From: Myxococcota bacterium
GTDB lineage: Bacteria; Myxococcota_A; UBA9160; JAFDET01
Direction of reading: 5' to 3'
DNA length: 33,060 nucleotides
NCBI GenBank assembly: GCA_028278065.1
Contig: JANQFA010000226.1
Span: 1-33,060, forward strand
The position numbers were made by a program, and so were the translations under genes. Below, one piece after another: positions 7,193 through 13,653 of the stretch. The notes beneath the pieces were generated by a model. That model worked only from the letters and a program-made list of their open reading frames with translations, ran no database searches and was not told the origin of the DNA. Within the stretch, counting starts at the first letter, position 1, and every line of letters starts with the position of its first letter.

Positions 7193-8404
7193 GTGTCGCT
7201 CCGAAAAACCCTGAGCATTGTCGCCCTCGTATACGTCGTTGAGGGGTTCCCGATGGGGGTCTTCGTCGACGTGATACCGGTGTGGCTGCGGCGCGAGGGG
7301 GTGGATCTCGCATCGATCGGCTGGCTCTCGCTCCTGGGCCTGGCCTGGTCGGCGAAGGTGCTGTGGTCGCCCCTGGTGGACCGCTTCGGGGACCGGCGCG
7401 GGTGGATCGCCGGCGCCCTCGCCGTGATGACCGCTGCCTTGCTGGGTCTGGCCGCGTTCGACGCCGCGCACGTGCCCGCCCTCCTCCTGGTGCTCCTCTC
7501 GATCTACTGCCTGGCGTCGGCAACCCAGGACGTGGCGATCGACGCGTACACCATCGGGATCAGCGAGCGCGGGGACGAGGGATCCGTGAACGCGACGCGG
7601 GTGACGGCCTACCGGGTGGGCGTCGTCGCCGCCGGCGGCGGGCTGCTGCTGCTCCCGCGCTGGTTGGGGTGGCCGGGCACCTTCGTGGCGGCGGGCGCGA
7701 TGTCGCTCGCCTTCGCGGCCGCGGTCCTGCGCGCCCCGCGCGTGGCGGTCCCCGCCGAGGCGCGTGCGGAGACCTGGGCGCCGCTGGTGCGCTGGCTGCG
7801 CATCCCCGGCGCCCTCGGTGTGCTCGCCTTCGTGCTCCTCTTCCGGGCCGGAGACCTGGCGATGGGGCCGATGGTCAAGCCCTTCTGGGTGGACCGCGGC
7901 TACCCCGACGAGGAGATCGGCTTGGTCACCACGACCCTCGGCTCGCTCGCGGTGGTGGTGGGCGCGTCCCTCGGCGGCGTCTTCGTCAACCGGCGTGGGA
8001 TCGCCAGCGGCCTCCTCTGGCTGGGCCTCGCCGCCCTGGGCTCCAATCTGGGCTACGCCGCCGCGGCGGCGTGGCCGGAGACGGGACGCGCCGGGATGTA
8101 CGCGGCCTCGCTCGTCGAGAGCTTCTGTGGCGGGCTCGCGGTGACCGCCTTCCTCTCCTTCTGCATGCGCATCACCGAGAAGGAGCACGCGGCCGTCCAG
8201 TACGCGGTGCTCTCCGCCCTCTTCGTGCTGCCCGGAAAGCTGGTGGGCGGCGCCTCGGGCGAGTTCACCCAGGCCCATGGCTACGCGGCCTGGTTCGCCG
8301 CCACGGCGGCCGTGGCCCTCCCGGCCTTCGCCTTCCTGCCGTGGGCCCGGGCCCGCCTCTCCTACCTCGCCGAAGCGAGAGGAGCCGGGGCGACTGAAGG
8401 CTAG
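7193..8404 (+). CDS. AmpG-like major facilitator superfamily permease
   Basis: This 403-residue inner-membrane transporter has about 12 hydrophobic segments. Its N-terminal pattern is of the AmpG type: an opening membrane helix, then PVWLRREGVDLASIGWLSL, then KVLWSPLVDRFGDRRGW between helices 2 and 3. AmpG imports GlcNAc-anhydroMurNAc muropeptides for cell-wall recycling. Relatives of this broader family carry other solutes, so the substrate is uncertain. The GTG at 7193 is used because it precedes the first membrane helix closely and a G-rich stretch (GGGGTGGGGG) lies just before it; the next ATG (7252) would cut that helix. The stop overlaps the stop of the convergent small secreted protein gene. 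It appears to be the first chromosomal gene beyond the accessory region. Confidence 0.82.
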   Translation: MSLRKTLSIVALVYVVEGFPMGVFVDVIPVWLRREGVDLASIGWLSLLGLAWSAKVLWSPLVDRFGDRRGWIAGALAVMTAALLGLAAFDAAHVPALLLVLLSIYCLASATQDVAIDAYTIGISERGDEGSVNATRVTAYRVGVVAAGGGLLLLPRWLGWPGTFVAAGAMSLAFAAAVLRAPRVAVPAEARAETWAPLVRWLRIPGALGVLAFVLLFRAGDLAMGPMVKPFWVDRGYPDEEIGLVTTTLGSLAVVVGASLGGVFVNRRGIASGLLWLGLAALGSNLGYAAAAAWPETGRAGMYAASLVESFCGGLAVTAFLSFCMRITEKEHAAVQYAVLSALFVLPGKLVGGASGEFTQAHGYAAWFAATAAVALPAFAFLPWARARLSYLAEARGAGATEG

Positions 8405-8946
8405 TGCCGCCACTCCTCCGGCACGTCGGCGAGGTTCGCCTCGACCTCGAGGTCGCGCAGGGCGCGCTCCGCGCGCTCGACCTCCGCCCTCTGCCGGGTG
8501 ATGTCACTGGCGCCGAACGGGACCTGCCCAGCCTGGTCGTTGGCGCTGTCCGTCCCGGTCGGGTTCTGGTGGCGCTGGTTCTGGGTCTGCGAGAGCTGGC
8601 CGAGGCCCGGAGGGGCCACCTTCCAGGCGCCGTCGCCACCCATGTCCTCCATCGCGTCCAGCGACTCTCGCAGGGTCGCCTTCGCGCGCGCCAGGTCCTG
8701 GCGCGCCTCCCGGAAGCGCTTGCGCCACATCTCGGCCGTGGCCCCGCCCTTGCGCTGGGCGCCGTAGTCGAGGTCGAGTCCGGACGGCAGCCTCAGGAGG
8801 TCGTTCAGCTCCACGTCCGCAGCGGGCGTCGGCTCCTCGGCCGCGGCCTCGCCTCCGGCGAGGGCAAAAAGCCCCGCCAGCACCAGGCAGCACGCCCGGA
8901 GAGCGCCTCGGGTGTTCCCACGGCTCCGCTGGACGCCCGCCCACAT
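8401..8946 (-). CDS. Hypothetical secreted or periplasmic coiled-coil protein
   Basis: This 181-residue protein has a typical signal sequence: a basic start, then ACCLVLAGLFALAGGEAAAEE, with probable cleavage after an AxA motif. The mature part is charged and helical. One coiled-coil-like stretch (MWRKRFREARQDLARAKATLRESLDAM) and a second near the C-terminus (RQRAEVERAERALRDLEVEANL) flank a Gln/Asn/Gly-rich linker. I do not recognise the family. The ATG at 8946 is preferred to a TTG at 8988 because it begins the signal sequence correctly. A TATACT hexamer lies about ten bases upstream (8956-8961), so the transcript may be nearly leaderless. The gene is divergent from the PilT/PilU gene and convergent with the permease. 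Confidence 0.65.
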   Translation of the reverse strand: MWAGVQRSRGNTRGALRACCLVLAGLFALAGGEAAAEEPTPAADVELNDLLRLPSGLDLDYGAQRKGGATAEMWRKRFREARQDLARAKATLRESLDAMEDMGGDGAWKVAPPGLGQLSQTQNQRHQNPTGTDSANDQAGQVPFGASDITRQRAEVERAERALRDLEVEANLADVPEEWRH

Positions 8947-9067
8947 CGCCCGCGGAGTATAGCCGCGCGCAGCCGGCTTCCCGGTCAAGCGAAGCCCGGA
9001 AACGCCGATACATCCAGGGTGGTCTGCAAACGGCTTGCGGGCCCACCATCGCCTCGGAGGGTGACCC

Positions 9068-10213
9068 GTGGATCGGGAGAAGCTCTATCGCCTCCTTCGT
9101 CTCGGAATCGAGAAGGGGGCCTCCGACATCCACTTCCAGGTCGGCTACCTGCCGCTCTATCGCTTCCACGGCGACCTGGTCGAGCTCCGCTACAAGGTCC
9201 TGACGCCCAAGGACACCGAGGCGATCGCCTCGCTGCTCATGGAGGCGGAAGGCCAGGCGCGGAACATGGATTTCAACGAATGCGACCTCGCCTACGAGCT
9301 GCCGGGCGAGGGCCGCTTCCGCGTCAACATCAGCCGCCAGCGACGCTTCTACAACATCGTCCTGCGCGTGATCCCGCTGCAGATCCGCAGCTTCGAGGAT
9401 CTGAACCTGCCCGGAAGCCTGCGCGACATCGCCGGGCTGCGCCGCGGCTACGTCCTCGTCACGGGCGCCACCGGGATGGGCAAGTCCACCACCCTCGCGA
9501 CGATGATCGACACGGTGAACACCACCCGCAAGTCCAAGATCATCACCGTCGAGGATCCGATCGAGTTCGTCTTCACCCACGACAAGAGCATCATCACCCA
9601 GCGGGAGATCGGAACCGATACCGACTCGTTCCCGGACGCCCTGCGCGCGGCGCTGCGCCAGGACCCGGACGTGATCATGGTGGGCGAGATGCGCGACCTG
9701 ATGACGGTCGACACGTCGCTGAAGGCGTCGGAGACCGGGCATCTGGTCTTCTCCTCGATCCACACCAACGACGTGGCCTCGACGATCAACCGGCTCGTCT
9801 CGTTCTTCCCGACCGAGGAGCAGGGGCAGGTCCGCAACCGTCTGGCCGAGAACCTGAAGGCCGTGGTCTCGCTGCGGCTCCTGCTCAACAAGAAGAAGAC
9901 CGGCCGGGTTCCGGCGGTCGAGGTGATGCGCAGCACGCGCAGCATCCAGGAGTGCATCAAGGACCCCGCCAAGACGGCGGAGATCACCGAGTACATCGCG
10001 CGGGGCCGCAGCGAAGGCATGCAGACCTTCGATCAGCACCTGCTCGACCTGCTCAAGGCCAACAAGATCTCGGTGGAGACGGCCTTCGCGGCGGCGACCA
10101 ACCCGGCCGACTTCCAGACGAAGCTGGCCCTGGAGGGCGCCGCACCGGAGATGGCCGAGGCCGCCGAAGAGCCCGAGCTCGAGCCCATGCCGCTCGAGGA
10201 CGAGCGCTTCTAG
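9068..10213 (+). CDS. PilT/PilU-family type IV pilus retraction ATPase
   Basis: This 381-residue cytoplasmic hexameric ATPase family powers pilus retraction (twitching, DNA uptake). An N-terminal PAS-like domain opens with GASDIHFQVG. The Walker A motif is GATGMGKSTT, the Asp box ITVEDPIEFVF, the Walker B/AIRNL-like block DPDVIMVGEMRDL, and the His box ETGHLVFSSIHTND. All are in the order and spacing of PilT and PilU. The Walker A residue between G and G is Met instead of the usual Ser; the catalytic Lys and Ser are intact. The longer C-terminus (ending EPMPLEDERF) is closer to PilU than PilT. A GTG start at 9068 follows GGAGG by seven bases. The histidine-kinase-like gene begins 17 bases downstream and is probably co-transcribed. 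No other pilus gene is in the window. Confidence 0.9.
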   Translation: MDREKLYRLLRLGIEKGASDIHFQVGYLPLYRFHGDLVELRYKVLTPKDTEAIASLLMEAEGQARNMDFNECDLAYELPGEGRFRVNISRQRRFYNIVLRVIPLQIRSFEDLNLPGSLRDIAGLRRGYVLVTGATGMGKSTTLATMIDTVNTTRKSKIITVEDPIEFVFTHDKSIITQREIGTDTDSFPDALRAALRQDPDVIMVGEMRDLMTVDTSLKASETGHLVFSSIHTNDVASTINRLVSFFPTEEQGQVRNRLAENLKAVVSLRLLLNKKKTGRVPAVEVMRSTRSIQECIKDPAKTAEITEYIARGRSEGMQTFDQHLLDLLKANKISVETAFAAATNPADFQTKLALEGAAPEMAEAAEEPELEPMPLEDERF

Positions 10214-10230
10214 GCCCCCGAGGAGCCGAG

Positions 10231-11511
10231 GTGGCAGAACCCATGGACGCTCCGGGCCCCGCGACGCCCGACGACCTCACGCTGGCGCTGCGCACGGCCG
10301 CCGTGCGAGCAGCCGACGCGATGGGCGGCGGCGTGGCGCTGCTGTTCGGATGCGACCTCGACGGCTCGAACCTCCAGCTGCGCGCCGCAGCCGGCTTCCA
10401 GACCGCCGAGGCAGCCCGGGCGGCGGCGGAAGCCCTCTTCTCGCGGGCCCAGGGAGCCGCCATCGACGGCGGCGAGATCCGCGTCGAGGACCCCTGCGAA
10501 GAGCTGGGGACCGCAGGCGCGGCGGCGCTGGTGCTGGCGCCGCTGGCCATCCAGCGGCGCCGTCACGGCGTGCTGGCGGTGGGAGCACCCGCCCCGCCGG
10601 ACGAGAGCCGGCTGCGCGCCGCCGGTGCGGCGGCCGCGGGCGCCCTCTTCCGCCTGGATCACGCCCACCTGGCCGCCGAGATCGACGCCCTGCGCGGCGA
10701 GGCCACGGCGAAGGCACGCACCGCCGAAGAGAAGAGCGACGAGATCCTGAAGCTCTCCGAGCAGCTCTTCGCCCAGGACATCCAGCTCCTCCAGAACAAC
10801 GAGAAGCTGGGCAAGATCGAGAAGCTCAAGAACGACTTCATCGAGAAGATGAGCCGCGAGCTTCGTACCCCGCTCAACGGCATCATCGAGTCGATCATCT
10901 CGGTCCTGGCGGGCGAGAACGACGCGCTCTCCGACGCGGCCAAGGCCAGCCTGCGCAGCGCCCTGGACGACGGCACCGCCTTCCTGCGCACGCTCCAGAA
11001 CATCCTCGACCTGTGGCGCATCAAGCAGGGCGAGCTGCCGGTGGAGATCCAGGACGTCAACTTCCGCGAGGTGGTCGACGAAGCCATCTTCAGCGTCCAG
11101 GACACTCTCGGCGACAAGCCCGTGGAGATCGAGAAGTCCTTCGAGGAGCCGCTTCCCAAGATCCGGACGGACCTGGCCAAGATCAACCAGGTCCTCTTCA
11201 TGCTCCTCGACAACGCAGCCAAGTTCACCGAGGAAGGCAGGATCCTGATCAAGGCCGCGGTTCGCGACGGCCACGTGGTCTGCCGACTCGAAGACACCGG
11301 AATCGGCATCTGCGCCGACGACCAGCAGTTCATCTTCGACGAGTTCTACCAGGTCGACGAGCTCAGCTCGACCAAGTACCACGGCTCGGGCCTCGGCCTG
11401 GCCCTGGTCCGCGACCTCCTGGTCCTGCTCGACGGATCGATCGCGCTCACGAGCGAGGTCGGGAAGGGGACCACCTTCACCTTCCAGGTCCCCGTCCAGG
11501 TCGTCGGCTAG
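10231..11511 (+). CDS. Histidine-kinase-like protein with Arg in place of the phospho-acceptor His
   Basis: This 426-residue protein has no membrane segment. Residues ~10-140 look like a GAF-type sensor domain, and ~145-195 form a coiled coil. A HisKA dimerisation domain and a HATPase_c domain follow. The kinase domain is complete: N box LLDNAAKF (Asn328), G1 DTGIGI, F box IFDEFYQVD, G2 GSGLGLALV, G3 GKGTTF. The H box, however, reads MSRELRTPLNG where the family has MSHELRTPLNG. The codon at 10855-10857 is CGC (Arg209), one base away from CAC (His). It therefore should bind ATP but cannot autophosphorylate at the normal site. The start is GTG at 10231 after an AGGAG; an ATG at 10243 is possible. 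It sits 17 bases after the pilus ATPase gene, which suggests a role in control of pilus retraction. Confidence 0.85.
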   Translation: MAEPMDAPGPATPDDLTLALRTAAVRAADAMGGGVALLFGCDLDGSNLQLRAAAGFQTAEAARAAAEALFSRAQGAAIDGGEIRVEDPCEELGTAGAAALVLAPLAIQRRRHGVLAVGAPAPPDESRLRAAGAAAAGALFRLDHAHLAAEIDALRGEATAKARTAEEKSDEILKLSEQLFAQDIQLLQNNEKLGKIEKLKNDFIEKMSRELRTPLNGIIESIISVLAGENDALSDAAKASLRSALDDGTAFLRTLQNILDLWRIKQGELPVEIQDVNFREVVDEAIFSVQDTLGDKPVEIEKSFEEPLPKIRTDLAKINQVLFMLLDNAAKFTEEGRILIKAAVRDGHVVCRLEDTGIGICADDQQFIFDEFYQVDELSSTKYHGSGLGLALVRDLLVLLDGSIALTSEVGKGTTFTFQVPVQVVG

Positions 11512-11532
11512 AAGCGGCGCCGCCCGCCCCGG

Positions 11533-11751
11533 CTACTCCTCCGCCGGGGCCTCCTCGACCTCCGGGTAGTCGGCGAGCACGTAGCCCTCGGCGATCTCCC
11601 GAAGCGAGTTCACGACCTCCTTGTTGTCGGTCGTGGGCACGAGGGAGCGGGCGCCCTTCTTGAGCTGCTTGGTGCGGATCGCGGCCATCTGAACCAGATG
11701 GAAGCGGTTCGGGACCTTCTCGATGCAGTCTTCGACGGTGATGCGGGCCAT
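11533..11751 (-). CDS. rpoZ: DNA-directed RNA polymerase omega subunit
   Basis: This 72-residue protein is the omega subunit, which helps fold and assemble beta-prime into RNA polymerase and often forms part of the ppGpp site. The N-terminus ([20 protein letters not shown]) and the following [14 protein letters not shown] block are diagnostic. The C-terminal tail is acidic (EVEEAPAEE), as is common. The ATG at 11751 follows GGGGGAG by four bases. Many bacteria place rpoZ beside gmk and spoT; here it stands alone, converging on the kinase-like gene with a 21-base gap. It lies downstream of the histone-H1-like gene, from which it is separated by a terminator. Confidence 0.95.
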   Translation of the reverse strand: MARITVEDCIEKVPNRFHLVQMAAIRTKQLKKGARSLVPTTDNKEVVNSLREIAEGYVLADYPEVEEAPAEE

Positions 11752-11819
11752 TGCTCCCCCGGGGAATCAAGCGGGTGCGAGTGGGGTCGAATCGGGCGGC
11801 CGCAGGGTAGAGGACCCCC

Positions 11820-11859
11820 AGAAAGAAGGAAACCCCGGCCGGGCAACGCCGGCCGGGGT
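11820..11859 (-). terminator. Rho-independent terminator of the histone-H1-like gene
   Basis: An 11-bp GC-rich stem (ACCCCGGCCGG at 11832-11842 with its complement at 11849-11859) encloses a six-base loop. On the minus strand it is followed by a T-rich tail (TTTCCTTCTTTCT). It lies about 50 bases after the stop of the H1-like gene. A second perfect 8-bp hairpin (GGCCTTCG/CGAAGGCC, 11865-11884) stands between the stop and this terminator. Confidence 0.75.
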
Positions 11860-11906
11860 CCCACGGCCTTCGCTGGCGAAGGCCCTGGCTTCGAACGCGT
11901 GGCGCT

Positions 11907-12329
11907 CTAGGCCTTCTTGCGGCGACGCGTGGCCTTGCGGGTCGCAGCCTTCTTGCGGCGAGTGGCCTTGCGGGTCGCGGCCTTCTTGCGGCGCGTGGCC
12001 TTCTTGCGCGTGGCCTTCTTCTTGGCCTTCTTGCGAGTGGCCTTCTTCTTCGCCTTCTTGCGCGTGGCCTTCTTCTTGGCCTTCTTGCGCGTGGCCTTGC
12101 GCGTGGCCTTCTTGCGCGTGGCCTTCTTCCGGCGAGTGGCCTTCTTGCGAGTAGCCTTCTTCCGGGTGGCCTTCTTCTTGCGCGTGGCCTTCTTCTTGGC
12201 CTTCTTGCGCGTGGCCTTCTTCCGCGTGGCCTTCTTGCGAGTGGCCTTCTTGCGGGTGGCCTTCTTGCGCGTGGCCTTGCGACGCGTGGCCTTCTTGGTC
12301 GCTGCCTTCTTCTTACGACGAGCTGCCAT
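11907..12329 (-). CDS. Histone-H1-like, lysine/arginine-rich repetitive DNA-binding protein
   Basis: This 140-residue protein is composed, after the initial Met, only of Ala, Lys, Arg and Thr. It is built from a degenerate pentad (KKATR and variants KKAKK, RRKAA) repeated over the whole length. More than half of the residues are basic. It has no globular domain and should be an intrinsically disordered nucleoid protein like bacterial H1-like (AlgR3, HctB-like) proteins or the tails of extended HU proteins. Such proteins compact DNA and can affect transcription. The ATG at 12329 follows GGGGGTG by nine bases. The coding repeats make the locus prone to length change by slippage. A structured leader of some 220 nt may precede it, and a strong terminator follows. 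It is likely well expressed. Confidence 0.8.
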   Translation of the reverse strand: MAARRKKKAATKKATRRKATRKKATRKKATRKKATRKKATRKKAKKKATRKKKATRKKATRKKATRRKKATRKKATRKATRKKAKKKATRKKAKKKATRKKAKKKATRKKATRRKKAATRKATRRKKAATRKATRRRKKA

Positions 12330-12553
12330 GTCGGGTTTCACCCCCCTGTTCGGGCTCGCTTGGGGCCGCACCTTGCGTCCCCCCGGGTCACCAGGTTTTG
12401 AGGGTGACCAATGAGCCCTTGGTCGGCGCCTGATTGCGCCGCCAAGTTGCCGTTGGCTCCCCTCATCGGTGCCCAGAACCCACGACTGAAGGCAAAACCG
12501 CCTTTCCCCACCACGGCTTTCCACCGTAGTCCGCGGGCCTAGAGCCACTCTTG
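12330..12553 (-). promoter_or_regulatory. Putative structured 5' leader of the H1-like gene
   Basis: Between a possible promoter (12560-12589) and the H1-like start lie several inverted repeats on the transcribed strand. They are GGTCACC/GGTGACC (12386-12392 and 12403-12409), AAGGC/GCCTT around 12489-12504, and ACGG/CCGT around 12512-12527. No open frame with a ribosome-binding site is seen in it. A post-transcriptional control element is possible. I recognise no known riboswitch. Confidence 0.35.
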
Positions 12554-12559
12554 CGGGCG

Positions 12560-12589
12560 AGGCTACCAGCAGGTTTTTCAGTACGTCAA
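12560..12589 (-). promoter_or_regulatory. Possible promoter of the H1-like gene
   Basis: On the minus strand TTGACG (12589-12584) is followed after 18 bp by TAGCCT (12565-12560). A seven-T tract lies upstream of the -35 box and could act as an UP element. The -10 match is weak. Confidence 0.3.
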
Positions 12590-12682
12590 GGGGGAAACAG
12601 CAAAAAAATCAAGGTGATGCCCCCTGGATTTTCTGGCAACGAAACGAAACTGGCTGGAAGCCACCATCCGGGATCCGCCAAG

Positions 12683-12711
12683 TTGACGGATCCGGCCCGA
12701 GCGACTATTTC
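12683..12711 (+). promoter_or_regulatory. Possible promoter of the bS22-like gene
   Basis: TTGACG (12683-12688) is followed after 17 bp by TATTTC (12706-12711), placing a start site about 25 bases before the coding start at 12742. An inverted repeat GGATCCG/CGGATCC (12671-12677 and 12687-12693) overlaps the -35 box and could be an operator. Confidence 0.35.
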
Positions 12712-12741
12712 CTCCCCTCTGTTTCGAGCCGGGAGAACCCG

Positions 12742-12834
12742 TTGGGCAGCGTCATCAAGAAGCGCCGCAAGAAGATGCGGAAGCACAAGAAGAAGAAGCT
12801 TCTGAAGCGCGCGCGACACAAGCGCAAGCGCTAG
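12742..12834 (+). CDS. 30-residue basic ribosomal protein of the AURKAIP1/COX24 (bS22-like) family
   Basis: This very short gene encodes 30 residues starting MGSVIKKRRKKM and ending KRARHKRKR, with about two thirds Lys or Arg. The opening is the signature of the AURKAIP1/COX24-domain family, whose actinobacterial members are annotated as small-subunit protein bS22. In those the start is MGSVIKKRRKRM. The start codon is TTG, supported by GGGAG six bases upstream and by exact agreement with the family's first residues. Its product should bind the 30S subunit. It is divergent from the H1-like gene across ~410 bp and stands alone. Genes this short are often missed by automatic annotation. Confidence 0.85.
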   Translation: MGSVIKKRRKKMRKHKKKKLLKRARHKRKR

Positions 12835-12928
12835 ACGCCGTGCCGCCCTGGGTCCAGGCGCGACCGCGGGACCCCTGAAGCGCCGACGACGCGAGTGCGA
12901 GCGCTCGACGCTCCCCGGTGTGGGGGCG

Positions 12929-13414
12929 CTAGAAGGCGCCCTCCGCTGCGTCCGGCTGCGGCTCGCCCGGCACCAGCTGCTTGCGGGCGCGCCCGAGCCA
13001 CCGGTTCAGGAAGTGGCGACGCGGCAGGAACCCCAGGACCGGTGTGCGCCGCTCGCCCAGGTCGCGGAGATCGGCTCGGATCGTCTCGCAGCCGGGGTCG
13101 ATCATCAGGCCGCGCCGCAGGTAGCGCAGCGCCTCGGCCTTGAAGCCGAACACCAGGTGGACCCGGGCGAGGTTCTGGTACAGGTCCGGGCTGAAGAACT
13201 CCTCCTTGACCGCGCCGCGGCAGAGCTCGACCGCCTTGTTGAAGCGGCGCTCGACCAGTGCGAGTCCGAGTCCGTAGTAGGAGGCGTAGCGGGCGTTCTC
13301 GCGGTCCAGCTCGTGGGCCGCGCGGAAGTGCTCGAAGGCCTCGCTCTGACGGCCGTCCTCGAGGAGCTCGAGGCCCCGTCGGTAGTGCTCCCGGGCGCTG
13401 AACTTGGCATCCAT
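12929..13414 (-). CDS. Tetratricopeptide-repeat protein
   Basis: This 161-residue protein consists mainly of TPR-like helix pairs. The first (residues ~8-40, HYRRGLELLEDGRQSEAFEHFRAA) matches the TPR consensus. Two more follow (YYGLGLALVERRFNKAVELCRGAV and LYQNLARVHLVFGFKAEALRYL). The C-terminus is basic (NRWLGRARKQLVPG). TPR proteins act as protein-interaction scaffolds, and no partner can be named. There is no signal sequence, so it is probably cytoplasmic. The ATG at 13414 follows GGGAG by about seven bases. The gene lies downstream of the acyl-CoA synthetase on the same strand, but the 240-base gap holds strong hairpins, so co-transcription is doubtful. Confidence 0.75.
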   Translation of the reverse strand: MDAKFSAREHYRRGLELLEDGRQSEAFEHFRAAHELDRENARYASYYGLGLALVERRFNKAVELCRGAVKEEFFSPDLYQNLARVHLVFGFKAEALRYLRRGLMIDPGCETIRADLRDLGERRTPVLGFLPRRHFLNRWLGRARKQLVPGEPQPDAAEGAF

Positions 13415-13552
13415 CGTGTGTCTCCCGGCCGGAGGTGTGATCCGGCTCACGTCACGCCCCGTGGAGGAGCAAGCCCCGTGCCGAGCGCAGCGACAGGCAG
13501 CAGACGGCCCAACCCCGCGAACCCGCGGATGTGCAGTCCCCGCGAGGGGGAG

Positions 13553-13614
13553 GCCGATTTCGGACGGGTACCGGTTTCGTAACCGGAGGTTCGCATCCGA
13601 ACCCCGGACCGTCC
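13553..13614 (+). other. tRNA-Thr(CGT)-like degenerate fragment or double hairpin
   Basis: The segment CCGGTTTCGTAACCGG (13571-13586) followed by AGGT closely resembles the anticodon arm and variable loop of bacterial tRNA-Thr(CGT), with one A missing from the loop side. GGTTCGCATCCGAACC (13588-13603) resembles a T arm (GGTTC.ATCC) but pairs on itself as a perfect 6-bp hairpin. GGACGG (13562-13567) and CCGTCC (13609-13614) close the structure. There is no proper D arm, the conserved A58 is absent and the acceptor stem does not match. It cannot be a normal tRNA. It may be a decayed tRNA gene or simply tandem hairpins between two minus-strand genes. Confidence 0.35.
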
Positions 13615-13653
13615 GTCCTCGGACGGCCGCCATCTCGTCGAGCTCCCGGGTCC

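Noticed and set aside
8404-10230. N-terminal extension of the histidine-kinase-like frame back to 8404
   Set aside because: It runs across the small secreted protein gene and the PilT/PilU gene out of frame. The GTG at 10231 with its own ribosome-binding site is the real start.
13553-13614. Functional tRNA-Thr gene
   Set aside because: There is no D arm, the anticodon loop is one base short, the T arm pairs on itself and the acceptor stem does not match, so only a relic or hairpins can be claimed.
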